Source of the DNA: Dehalococcoidia bacterium
GTDB taxonomy: Bacteria > Chloroflexota > Dehalococcoidia > GIF9 > AB-539-J10
DNA length: 6,042 nt
Assembly (NCBI GenBank): GCA_004375885.1
Contig: SOJG01000042.1
Span: forward strand, 1 to 6,042
Direction of reading: 5' to 3'
Shown: positions 1-5,902 of the stretch, one piece after another
Layout: every line of letters starts with the position of its first letter
How positions within the stretch are numbered: position 1 is the stretch's first letter
Program-made: the position numbers and the translations under genes
The notes under the pieces: generated by a model
What the model was told of the DNA's origin: nothing
The model's input: only the letters and a program-made list of their open reading frames with translations
Database searches by the model: none

Positions 1-17
1 TGTATTCCTGTTAGCAT
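1..17 (-). CDS. Start of an unidentified gene, cut by the window edge
   Basis: An ATG at 17-15 on the minus strand is preceded by a good Shine-Dalgarno sequence (AAGAAGGA, 30-23) at a spacing of 5 bases. It opens a frame reading M-L-T-G-I before the window ends. An earlier ATG at 22-20 abuts the ribosome site and stops after three codons, so it is not the start. Five codons cannot identify the product. The gene lies on the same strand as the nucleotidyltransferase and about 40 bases beyond the attC-like hairpin, which is where the next gene of a cassette array would begin. The call rests only on the ribosome site, the start codon and this position. Confidence 0.35.
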
Positions 18-56
18 TTCATTCCTTCTTTCTTGTCTGTTGAATCCCTACGATTT

Positions 57-141
57 CACATAACGGTATCGGTGTTTGGGAAGTGCGAGCGATGGCAAAC
101 ATTCGGGCGAATAAAGCCGACCAGAAACACCGTGTTAGGTG
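57..141 (-). other. attC-like imperfect inverted repeat downstream of the nucleotidyltransferase gene
   Basis: Read on the minus strand, the element begins with CACCTAAC (141-134) and ends with GTTATGTG (64-57), outer arms that are inverse-complementary at 7 of 8 positions. Inside them are CGGTGTTT (132-125) and AAACACCG (77-70), which are perfectly complementary. The centre holds a further hairpin, ATTCG-CC-CGAAT (112-101), flanked by GGC (118-116) and GCC (96-94). Integron attC sites have outer RYYYAAC and GTTRRRY cores: ACCTAAC fits the first fully and GTTATGT fits the second with one mismatch. The order stop codon, 51 bases, hairpin, next ribosome site and ATG matches a gene cassette. Against it, the two spacers differ (1 versus 5 bases) and no integrase or second site is visible. 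It could instead be an unrelated palindromic repeat. No T-run follows, so an intrinsic terminator is unlikely. Confidence 0.38.
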
Positions 142-192
142 GGCTCGGCACCTTCGTACGAACAGCAAAGAGAACGGATCCGGCTGACGAGT

Positions 193-951
193 TCATCTTG
201 TCTTCCGCTCTCCATTACTTTCACAGTTTTGAAGTCTTGACAACATATTTCTGCTCCAGCGTTCAAGAAGTTCAATGTAATACGATGGTTGTGCTTCCCT
301 GTCCTCTTCTAATTCCTGCCAGTTCCTAGCAATTCGTATTACTTCTTTATCATCAGCCTCTGATAGATGCTCGAAAAGCTCATCCTTGGTCGGAATAAAC
401 TTGCCCGCACGCAGAAGGATCCACGATTGCAGGGCGTAGAAGGACTCTTTGAAAGGATAGTATAACTTGTGAACAACTTTGCTCCAATCGTGTGGATAGA
501 GCAGGTAGTGGCGGGCGTGAAACAGACTGGCAGATGCTGTAACTTGGATATGTTCTCTGAGGTCGGCTGATTCAGGCATTCCGATGATGCCGTTAAGCGT
601 TCCATATAGTATCTTGCATCCATAGAAGAACTGTACTAGCTCAGACCGACGCAAGGCTTTCAACTCCGATATTGAAAGGAACACGCCACTTGCTAATGGT
701 TTTGCATTAGGCATCTCACCAATTATATTCCTGAATGCAGTCAAATCCTGTGAATCTATATGGTCGATAATCACAGCAACATCAATGTCACTTCCGTGCC
801 GCGGTTCGCCTCGCGCCCAGCTTCCCTGGTGACCAACAAATATCAGCCGTTCTCCAAAGCTTCTACACAATCGCTCCAGAAAATCAGCGAGCCATCGATC
901 AACCCCTGCCTGGTCGATCATGAACTCCCTCTGGTCGAATCTTTCAATCAT
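193..951 (-). CDS. Nucleotidyltransferase-fold protein with C-terminal helical domain
   Basis: This 252-residue protein has the pol-beta-type nucleotidyltransferase signature at residues 40-57: G43-S44-x-A-R47-G48-E49 followed by S54-D55-I56-D57, the two Asp being the metal ligands. A third carboxylate is not obvious; E96 in the strand reading VFLSISEL is the only candidate nearby. Residues 137-240 look all-helical with many aromatic residues, as in the second domain of aminoglycoside nucleotidyltransferases and some MNT/HEPN proteins. An R147-x6-H154 spacing resembles a HEPN motif but may be chance. Family members transfer a nucleotide to small molecules, proteins or RNA; the substrate here is unknown, and no resistance phenotype should be inferred. 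ATG at 951 has GAGG six bases upstream. A second in-frame ATG at 921 (Met11) also has a purine-rich site, so the true start could be there. The gene follows the ATPase on the same strand after 248 bases and precedes an attC-like hairpin. Confidence 0.85.
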   Translation of the reverse strand: MIERFDQREFMIDQAGVDRWLADFLERLCRSFGERLIFVGHQGSWARGEPRHGSDIDVAVIIDHIDSQDLTAFRNIIGEMPNAKPLASGVFLSISELKALRRSELVQFFYGCKILYGTLNGIIGMPESADLREHIQVTASASLFHARHYLLYPHDWSKVVHKLYYPFKESFYALQSWILLRAGKFIPTKDELFEHLSEADDKEVIRIARNWQELEEDREAQPSYYIELLERWSRNMLSRLQNCESNGERKTR

Positions 952-1199
952 CTACAGCCTCGTTTTCGAAATCACTTCCGATGGACTCTTGACTCTTGCC
1001 ACTCTGTAACCGAAGTCAGCTTCTTGCTTTGCCAGCCTGCTCTGTCAGTCAGCACTCGATGCTGTCAGCCAAGGTCAAACCAGCTAGCTTCTTCTGGCAG
1101 TTCTCAATGAGGATCCCGGCCTTAAGTGTTATGTCATACTGCATGTTCGCCTCGTTCTCCCGCCACTGTAGTCTGCCAGAGTCTCTTCAGCTAAGTTCA
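952..1199. other. Intergenic stretch between the ATPase and nucleotidyltransferase genes
   Basis: These 248 bases contain no complete convincing gene. They hold the broken small minus-strand frame described separately, a tandem duplication of GACTCTT (984-990 and 991-997), and a repeated CTGTCAG in the region 1040-1080. The last bases before 951 provide the ribosome site of the nucleotidyltransferase. Open frames on the plus strand across this stretch start inside the neighbouring minus-strand genes and show no recognisable domain. No integron core site (GTTRRRY) is found here that would mark the far end of a cassette. Confidence 0.5.
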
Positions 1200-1202
1200 T
1201 TA
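1049..1202 (-). pseudogene. Possible remnant of a small gene, broken by a frameshift
   Basis: An ATG at 1200-1198 overlaps the ATPase stop codon (TAATG), a usual arrangement for a coupled next gene, and reads MNLAEETLADY before running into a stop at 1131-1129. The minus-1 frame then continues as QWRENEANMQYDITLKAG and on through ILIENCQKKLAGLTLADSIEC to a TGA at 1051-1049. Joining the two frames near 1168 gives a protein-like chain of about 50 residues. The second part also has its own ATG at 1144-1142 with GAGG five bases upstream, so it could be an independent 31-residue peptide. I do not recognise either segment. It may be a decayed gene, a pair of tiny ORFs, or chance. Confidence 0.22.
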
Positions 1203-3344
1203 CGAAGACTTCTCCTCTTCACCTAACAAAATGATATTATCAGCTACTTTATCGTATGACTCGCTGAGCGTGAATATGATGATTTGATAATCCGAAGACA
1301 GCGTTTTGAGAAAGCGCAGCGTGTTGGCGAGACGGACGGAATCGAAGTTAACAAAGGGGTCATCCAGTATCAAGGGCGGCCTCTTATCGTTGAATATCAA
1401 CTTCACCAGAGCAAGTCGAAATGCCAGGTAGAATTGATCAATGGCGCCGCCACTGAGCTCCTCAGGCTTAGCCCAGTCTTCCTTTTCATCCGAATATACC
1501 CAGAAGTCCAGGTCTTCCCTGCCGATTTTCACTCGCTCATATTTGCCGTTGGTGAAGACCGACAAATACGCCTCTATTTCCTTCACCAGAGCTTCCTGGG
1601 AAGACGCGAGAATCTCGCTTCTGGCCCTGGAGATGAATTCACTGGCCAGTTGATAGATTCTCACCTTTCTCTCTTTTTGTTCCAGATCCTGTTGAAGCCC
1701 TTCCAGCTCTTCTTCCAGTCCAACCTGATGCTCCATATTGAACCTTGCCTGCTCAATGATTACCTCACAGCGCCTCTTCTGCTCCTCAAGATCAGCTCGC
1801 TTTGCCTGCAGCAACTGCTCCTTCCTTTCCAAGGCGACGTATTCTTCGGGGCCCAGGCACGTCTCTATCAAATCCTGAGTAAGCTTCGCCTGCTCAACTG
1901 CTAATTTCCTGGCCGCTTCGGACCTTTGATTGTCAATCCCCTGAATTGTCTTACCGCCCACCATCCCCTCTAACCGGAACTCGGCTCCCCCTTTCATCTC
2001 CAGCCAGTGGTAAAAAGCCCTTTCCTTTTCGTCAAACTCGTCAATGGTGCTGCATTTAGCCTGGGTCAGCAGTTCTTCTTCTTCCTTACCTAGTGCTTCG
2101 ACGGACTCCTTCATTCTCCCAACACGCTCTTCAATGCCCGAGATATTGGTCCTGTCTCGCATGAGGGCAACCCTCGCCCAGGCAGCTATGGCAAGAAGGC
2201 ATGCGCCCAGGACGATCAGACTCAAGAGATATAAGGGGCCGACCAGGATGCCAATCATCCCGCCACCCAATACCGCTGCTGCAGCCGTGATGCTCTTCCC
2301 TGAACCGAGAAACCTGATGAGCTTTCTTCCCTCTAGCTTTTCTCTGGCTTCAACCAGTTCCTTCTCTCGCTCGGCCAGGTCCTCTTGGATGTCCCCGCGC
2401 CTGTTCCGGATTGCGTCCAGGCCCTTTCTGAATTCCGAGACCTGGCGCTTTTCCTTCAGGCCCTCGATAGCCACAAGCTCCCCGTCTGCTTTCCTAACAT
2501 CTTCCTCCAGGCTTCTTATTCCGCTGAGCAACTTCTCCGCTTCATCAAATTTCTGTTCCAGGTCCTTTATAGACGCCTCAAGCTCTTTGCGCAGTCTGTT
2601 CTTCTCCAGCAAAGACCTGGCGTTGTCATGTTCCCCCTTGACCTGAAGCAGCTCTTTGTTCACTTCCATTAGCTTGATTCTATGAGCCTCAACCCTGGAG
2701 ACTTCATCTCTAACATCAGCGTGCCTCTGTGAGGCAACTTGTAGTTGGTTTCTCAGGCCTGCGAGGACTCCCGGATTTTTTGCTGGTTTGTCCAATCCTC
2801 TCTTCATCTCAGCGACTCTGCTATCGAGCTTCTGTATCACTTGTGAGGCAAGGGTGCTCTCTTGACCTCCGGTCACAATTTCCTCCAGGCTCTCGCTTAT
2901 TTCCTTTTTGCCCGAAGCGATTTCGCTTACCTGAGCCTGGCGGATACAGCAGGAACACAAAAAGAGATCCTCGGATTTGGTACCCAAAAGCTCAGCCATC
3001 CTCTCTGAGATCTCCCTGAAGGTATCAAGCTCCGTGTCGTCGTTATCACCTGTAAGCCTGGCCGTTCCCTTGCCGAAATCCTTCTCCAGCAGATATCTGT
3101 TCCCTCTCTCTTCAAACTCGAGGCCGGTTCGAAACTGACTGGTTGAGCCCCAGGATACATACCCCTTGACTTCCCTGGCGGTGCTTTTGGGATTGCCGAA
3201 AAGGGCGACGATAATACCTTCAAGCAAAGTAGACTTACCCATTTCATTCAGCCGACCTTTGACCACATTTATCCCCGGGCTGAACTGCGTGCGGAAATCA
3301 GCCAGTCTCTTGAAGTTTGCGAGCTCGATCTTCCTAAGCCTCAT
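1200..3344 (-). CDS. Rad50/SbcC/YhaN-type ATPase with central membrane hairpin
   Basis: This is a 714-residue SMC-like ATPase, partner of the nuclease just upstream. Seen in order: an N-terminal strand and Walker A region (residues 24-39, ending GKST), Q-loop with Q136 after an unusual C130-S-C-C133, charged coiled coil (about 175-345), two hydrophobic segments (about 352-370 and 371-394) likely to form a membrane hairpin, more coiled coil (about 398-585), ABC signature L630-SGG, Walker B with D661-D662, D-loop N666-F-D668, and a final strand with T692-L-S694. There is no CxxC zinc hook; the membrane hairpin is typical of the YhaN branch rather than SbcC. At 714 residues it is shorter than YhaN or SbcC, which exceed 900. 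Oddities are an extra residue in Walker A and Ser where the switch His is expected. I chose ATG 3344, which overlaps the nuclease stop as TGATG and has GAAGGA upstream; GTG at 3347 is possible. An upstream extension to 3485 would lie inside the nuclease gene and has no homologous look. Expected role: ATP-dependent control of DNA-end processing, here perhaps at the membrane. Confidence 0.9.
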   Translation of the reverse strand: MRLRKIELANFKRLADFRTQFSPGINVVKGRLNEMGKSTLLEGIIVALFGNPKSTAREVKGYVSWGSTSQFRTGLEFEERGNRYLLEKDFGKGTARLTGDNDDTELDTFREISERMAELLGTKSEDLFLCSCCIRQAQVSEIASGKKEISESLEEIVTGGQESTLASQVIQKLDSRVAEMKRGLDKPAKNPGVLAGLRNQLQVASQRHADVRDEVSRVEAHRIKLMEVNKELLQVKGEHDNARSLLEKNRLRKELEASIKDLEQKFDEAEKLLSGIRSLEEDVRKADGELVAIEGLKEKRQVSEFRKGLDAIRNRRGDIQEDLAEREKELVEAREKLEGRKLIRFLGSGKSITAAAAVLGGGMIGILVGPLYLLSLIVLGACLLAIAAWARVALMRDRTNISGIEERVGRMKESVEALGKEEEELLTQAKCSTIDEFDEKERAFYHWLEMKGGAEFRLEGMVGGKTIQGIDNQRSEAARKLAVEQAKLTQDLIETCLGPEEYVALERKEQLLQAKRADLEEQKRRCEVIIEQARFNMEHQVGLEEELEGLQQDLEQKERKVRIYQLASEFISRARSEILASSQEALVKEIEAYLSVFTNGKYERVKIGREDLDFWVYSDEKEDWAKPEELSGGAIDQFYLAFRLALVKLIFNDKRPPLILDDPFVNFDSVRLANTLRFLKTLSSDYQIIIFTLSESYDKVADNIILLGEEEKSS

Positions 3345-3346
3345 CA
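3342..3346 (-). promoter_or_regulatory. One-base stop/start overlap (TGATG) coupling nuclease and ATPase
   Basis: The nuclease stop TGA (3346-3344) shares its last base with the ATPase ATG (3344-3342). A GAAGGA ribosome site lies inside the end of the nuclease gene, seven bases before the ATG. Such overlaps favour translational coupling and balanced subunit amounts. A GTG immediately before the ATG is in frame and could also serve as the start. Confidence 0.8.
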
Positions 3347-4468
3347 CAGATCCTTCACATCCAGCTTCCCGTCCAGAAGAGCTATGCCATACTGCAAGGC
3401 ATCTTCGGCAACGTCTCTCTCTCCCTCTCCCGAGCTTTCGATTTGCTCCTTCATTAGCCTGATGAATCTGCTTCTGATTGACCACTCCTCATCCGCCGAG
3501 ATTTCTTCCGATCTGGGATGGGATCTGTCCATAACCCCGAGATGGAAAAATCTCTCACCGAGCTCCGTTTCCAATTCTTCAGGGTTTGCTATCAGCTCAG
3601 CATCGCGAAGCCCTCTGAGGGTAGCTTTTCTTACCAAGTCTTGATTTGCCCCTTCGGAGATGTGCGCTTTTAGCGCCGCCAGGTCCTGCACCTCACCCAC
3701 ATCTATTTCGACCTCGTCGTAGTCACGAAGTCCAATCCTTCTGGGTTCAACCTTGACCTCGCCTGAGTCAGAGAGGCTGACTAGAAGTACAGCGCCTCTT
3801 TCTCTCTGGTCAGGTATCCACTCCGGCGGCCCAGGATACCAGGCTGGAGGTGCCTCCGAGCAGGCATAGAGCCGATGCCAATGCCCCAGCGCCACATAGT
3901 GCATTCCGCTGGACCGAATTTCCTCAAGCCTGAAGACGTGGTCATCCTCCGCTATCCTCTCCGGGATATGGAACGACCCATGCGCCATAGCAACATGAAA
4001 CTTGCTGGGGGTCGAACGCTCAAGCCCTGTCAGCGGGCTTGTGTAAGACCTATTGCTCAAGTTCGGCTTGCCATATACCGTTAAATCCAGGTCAGGATAC
4101 TCTCTATAAGATATATTTTCATCAGTAAAAATGCTCAGATTGGAGCATTTCCCTTCAAAGTCGACTTTCTTATAAATTGACGAGGAATCAAGAGAATCAT
4201 GCGTACCGGGTATAAGACAGACCGGAATATTATTCCGATTGAGCAAATCAAATTGCTCTATTACCAAATCTATATTTCTTTGTGGTTGCTGGTTAGAATC
4301 GAACAGGTCTCCCGCAATCAAGACAATATTCACCCCTTCATCTATGGCAGTGGCAATGAGGCTCCTGAAGGTGGTTCTCAACTGCTCTCGTTGAGAGGCA
4401 CCCTTATTGCCCAGACCTGAGAACTTGGCTCCCAGGTGAATATCAGCGGTGTGCAAAATCCTGAGCAT
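3344..4468 (-). CDS. SbcD/Mre11/YhaO-type DNA repair metallophosphoesterase
   Basis: This 374-residue protein has the calcineurin-like phosphoesterase motifs of the Mre11/SbcD nucleases: D9-x-H11-L-G, G53-D54-L-F-D57, G88-T-H90-D91, H163-G, and G195-H196-W-H198. These residues bind two metal ions (Mn in characterised members) and cut DNA at or near ends. The third motif is GTHD, where GNHD is usual; the Asn that bridges the metals is thus Thr89. The C-terminal third (about 235-374) is charged and corresponds to the capping and ATPase-contacting region. Its length is close to that of SbcD and YhaO proteins. ATG 4468 has AAGAGG eight bases upstream. The stop overlaps the start of the Rad50-like ATPase by one base, so the two are made as a pair. 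An upstream small inverted-repeat region separates it from mgtC by 87 bases; the three genes may be co-transcribed. Confidence 0.93.
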   Translation of the reverse strand: MLRILHTADIHLGAKFSGLGNKGASQREQLRTTFRSLIATAIDEGVNIVLIAGDLFDSNQQPQRNIDLVIEQFDLLNRNNIPVCLIPGTHDSLDSSSIYKKVDFEGKCSNLSIFTDENISYREYPDLDLTVYGKPNLSNRSYTSPLTGLERSTPSKFHVAMAHGSFHIPERIAEDDHVFRLEEIRSSGMHYVALGHWHRLYACSEAPPAWYPGPPEWIPDQRERGAVLLVSLSDSGEVKVEPRRIGLRDYDEVEIDVGEVQDLAALKAHISEGANQDLVRKATLRGLRDAELIANPEELETELGERFFHLGVMDRSHPRSEEISADEEWSIRSRFIRLMKEQIESSGEGERDVAEDALQYGIALLDGKLDVKDL

Positions 4469-4494
4469 GACAAATGCCTCTTCGCGGGAGCATC

Positions 4495-4510
4495 GTTTGA
4501 ATCATCAAAC
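4495..4510. repeat. Perfect 6-bp inverted repeat upstream of the nuclease gene
   Basis: GTTTGA, four bases, then TCAAAC form a perfect inverted repeat 27 bases upstream of the nuclease ATG. It is AT-rich and has no T-run, so it is more like a protein-binding site than a terminator. Function is unknown. Confidence 0.4.
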
Positions 4511-4535
4511 CGGCGTTCTCATGGAGAATGCCTGG
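4510..4535. repeat. Stem-loop between mgtC and the nuclease gene
   Basis: GCGTTCTC (4513-4520), loop ATG, and GAGAATGC (4524-4531) pair over eight positions with one mismatch or wobble, and the stem extends outward with CCG against C(T)GG through one bulged base. It sits 21 bases past the mgtC stop. It could weaken read-through or stabilise an mRNA end, but there is no U-rich tail on the minus strand, so it is not a standard intrinsic terminator. Confidence 0.4.
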
Positions 4536-4555
4536 CTCCACGCGCAATGACCCTC

Positions 4556-4972
4556 TCAGCCACGAACCTTCGGAAGCAGCAAAACCCCCACGATGACCGC
4601 GGTGGCTAGCACGGAGATCAAGTACATTCCTGCCCCCGCAGCTAGTCCTATAGCGGCAGTCACCCAGATAGTGGCGGCGGTGGTCAGTCCTGCCACCTCG
4701 TCTCCGTGTGCGCCGCGGAGTATAACGCCACCACCGATGAAACCAACGCCAACCACCACTGCGGCGGCGACTCGAGAAATGTCGACCGTCGCATCACTAA
4801 ACCCATATATAGATGCCAGGGTGAAGAGGGCGGCTCCAGAGCTAACTAGTATATGTGTACGTAGTCCCGCTGTCTTGCCTGCCCGCTCCCGCTGGTAACC
4901 AATGCCTGCCCCCAAGGCAGTAGCCAAGAAAAACCTCAGTATCATCTCTAGCAAGGGGTTCAAATTCGCCAC
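4556..4972 (-). CDS. MgtC/SapB-family inner membrane protein, short form
   Basis: This 138-residue hydrophobic protein shows the MgtC/SapB pattern: G25-Y-Q-R28-E29-R after the first membrane helix, AGLRTH (35-40), G75-V-G-F-I-G-G-G (75-82), and GLTTAATIWVTAAIG (95-109). About five membrane segments are seen (roughly 8-26, 39-57, 67-86, 98-112, 114-133). Full-length MgtC has an added soluble C-terminal domain of some 80 residues, absent here, so this is the short form common in non-pathogens. MgtC proteins are linked to growth in low magnesium and membrane-potential homeostasis; the role in this organism is unknown. The longest frame starts with GTG 4972, limited by a TAG just before it, but it has no spaced ribosome site. 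TTG at 4963 (residue 4) is preceded by AGGTGG at five bases and may be the true start. It lies on the same strand as the nuclease gene, 87 bases upstream. Confidence 0.9.
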   Translation of the reverse strand: MANLNPLLEMILRFFLATALGAGIGYQRERAGKTAGLRTHILVSSGAALFTLASIYGFSDATVDISRVAAAVVVGVGFIGGGVILRGAHGDEVAGLTTAATIWVTAAIGLAAGAGMYLISVLATAVIVGVLLLPKVRG

Positions 4973-5248
4973 CTACGCATTTGAAAAATCTCAGATAATA
5001 TAGTCTCCTCCACCATGCCCTAGCCAGAGCATCCCTTTTCAGCTATGATACAACAAATAGCATCTGCACCAAAGCCGCCTGCGCGATCCTCGCACGGCAG
5101 CCACGCGCCTGTAATGAGACAACGATGAATAGGATAAACGCCGAGCACGGATTTGTCAATGACGACCAGATGTAGAAATAACCTGGTGCCAGGAGCTTCT
5201 TAACTCCGGCAAGAGAGGACTAGTTCATCCTGGCAGCAAGCCTGAAAA
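4973..5248. other. Divergent intergenic region between mgtC and pabA
   Basis: These 276 bases separate two genes reading outward and must contain both promoters, but no strong pair of promoter boxes is visible. On the minus strand TATTAT (5000-4995) resembles a -10 box for mgtC, with no good -35 partner. On the plus strand TTGTCA (5153-5158) resembles a -35 box, with only poor -10 candidates after it. A 12-base inverted repeat, CCTGG-TG-CCAGG, lies at 5182-5193, and GGAG and CTCC (about 5192-5207) can form a second small stem. No T-box, riboswitch or leader peptide was recognised. Confidence 0.4.
5182..5193. repeat. Small inverted repeat upstream of pabA
   Basis: CCTGG, two bases, CCAGG: a perfect 5-bp inverted repeat 55 bases before the pabA start. 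It could be an operator half-site pair, but nothing in the window identifies a regulator, and a repeat this short can occur by chance. Confidence 0.25.
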
Positions 5249-5890
5249 ATGGTGCTGGTAATAGACAACTACGATTCCTTTGTTTACAACCTAGCCCAGT
5301 ATCTTGGTGAACTAGGCTGGGAACCAGTGGTCCACCGAAATGACCAGATAACTCTGGCCCAGATAGAAGAGCTGGCTCCCAGTCATATTGTCATCTCCCC
5401 AGGACCCGGTGTCCCGCCGGCAGCCGGCATCTCAAATGACGTAGTACTACGCCTTGGTGGCAAAACCCCCGTCCTGGGCATATGCTTGGGGCATCAATGC
5501 ATTGGCTACGCCTACGGAGGCAAAATTGGCCGGAGCCAGCCGGTACACGCCAAAACCTCCCTCATCCACCATGATGGCAAGACTATCTATCAGGGTTTGC
5601 CCAATCCCTTTCCGGCCACGCGCTACCATTCCTTGATTATCGAATCCGAGAGCCTCCCATCCTGTCTAGAAGTCACCGCTCAAACCCCTGAAGGCATAAT
5701 AATGGGGGTGAGGCACCGGGATTATGCCGTGGAGGGGGTTCAGTTTCACCCCGAATCCATCCTGACCGAGGTGGGGCATGATATTTTGAGGAATTTTCTC
5801 AGGTTTACCCGGCCGGTCTGGAACTGGGAGGCTCTCAAAACCGAAACACACAATCCTTCACAACTCCCTTCCCTGAAGGAGGAGAGATAG
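5249..5890 (+). CDS. pabA: Aminodeoxychorismate/anthranilate synthase glutamine amidotransferase subunit
   Basis: This 213-residue class I glutamine amidotransferase releases ammonia from glutamine for a chorismate-using partner (PabB or TrpE). Visible are the N-terminal DNYDSF (6-11), the oxyanion-loop SPGPG (50-54), the nucleophile elbow G77-I-C79-L-G-H-Q with catalytic Cys79, and the H167-P-E169-S motif that completes the Cys-His-Glu triad. Length is slightly above the usual 190-200 because of a polar tail after about residue 190. PabA and TrpG cannot be told apart by motifs alone, and one protein often serves both pathways; the adjoining class IV aminotransferase gene favours a p-aminobenzoate role. 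ATG 5249 is fixed by an in-frame TGA two codons upstream. Its ribosome site is weak. The chorismate-binding PabB is not in this window. Confidence 0.93.
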   Translation: MVLVIDNYDSFVYNLAQYLGELGWEPVVHRNDQITLAQIEELAPSHIVISPGPGVPPAAGISNDVVLRLGGKTPVLGICLGHQCIGYAYGGKIGRSQPVHAKTSLIHHDGKTIYQGLPNPFPATRYHSLIIESESLPSCLEVTAQTPEGIIMGVRHRDYAVEGVQFHPESILTEVGHDILRNFLRFTRPVWNWEALKTETHNPSQLPSLKEER

Positions 5891-5902
5891 TACAGCGGTG
5901 AG

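Noticed and set aside
153..162. 10-base perfect palindrome TTCGTACGAA between the nucleotidyltransferase stop and the attC-like repeat
   Set aside because: Too short and isolated to assign a function; palindromes of this size arise by chance.
33..329. Open plus-strand frame of 98 codons at the left end
   Set aside because: It runs antisense through the end of the nucleotidyltransferase gene and through the attC-like repeat, with no recognisable domain and no ribosome site that stands out.
760..1226. Two plus-strand frames (116 and 76 codons) covering the gap before the ATPase gene
   Set aside because: They begin or end inside well-supported minus-strand genes, are rich in Ser, Gln and Cys in the way of antisense translation, and show no motif.
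2044..2672. Long plus-strand frames opposite the ATPase coiled coil, up to 200 codons
   Set aside because: They are Ser/Leu-rich antisense images of Glu/Lys-rich coiled-coil codons, a common artefact.
3345..3485. N-terminal extension of the ATPase by 47 residues
   Set aside because: It lies within the nuclease coding sequence in another frame; the conserved Rad50-like start MRLRKIELANFKRL begins at 3344 with a ribosome site.
5153..5181. Possible sigma-70 promoter for pabA
   Set aside because: TTGTCA is a fair -35 box, but the -10 candidates have either a poor match (AAATAA at 17 bases) or a spacer that is too short (TAGAAA at 14 bases).
5160..5248. T-box or tryptophan-type leader ahead of the amidotransferase gene
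   Set aside because: No conserved T-box core, no Trp-rich leader peptide and no terminator/antiterminator pair could be found.
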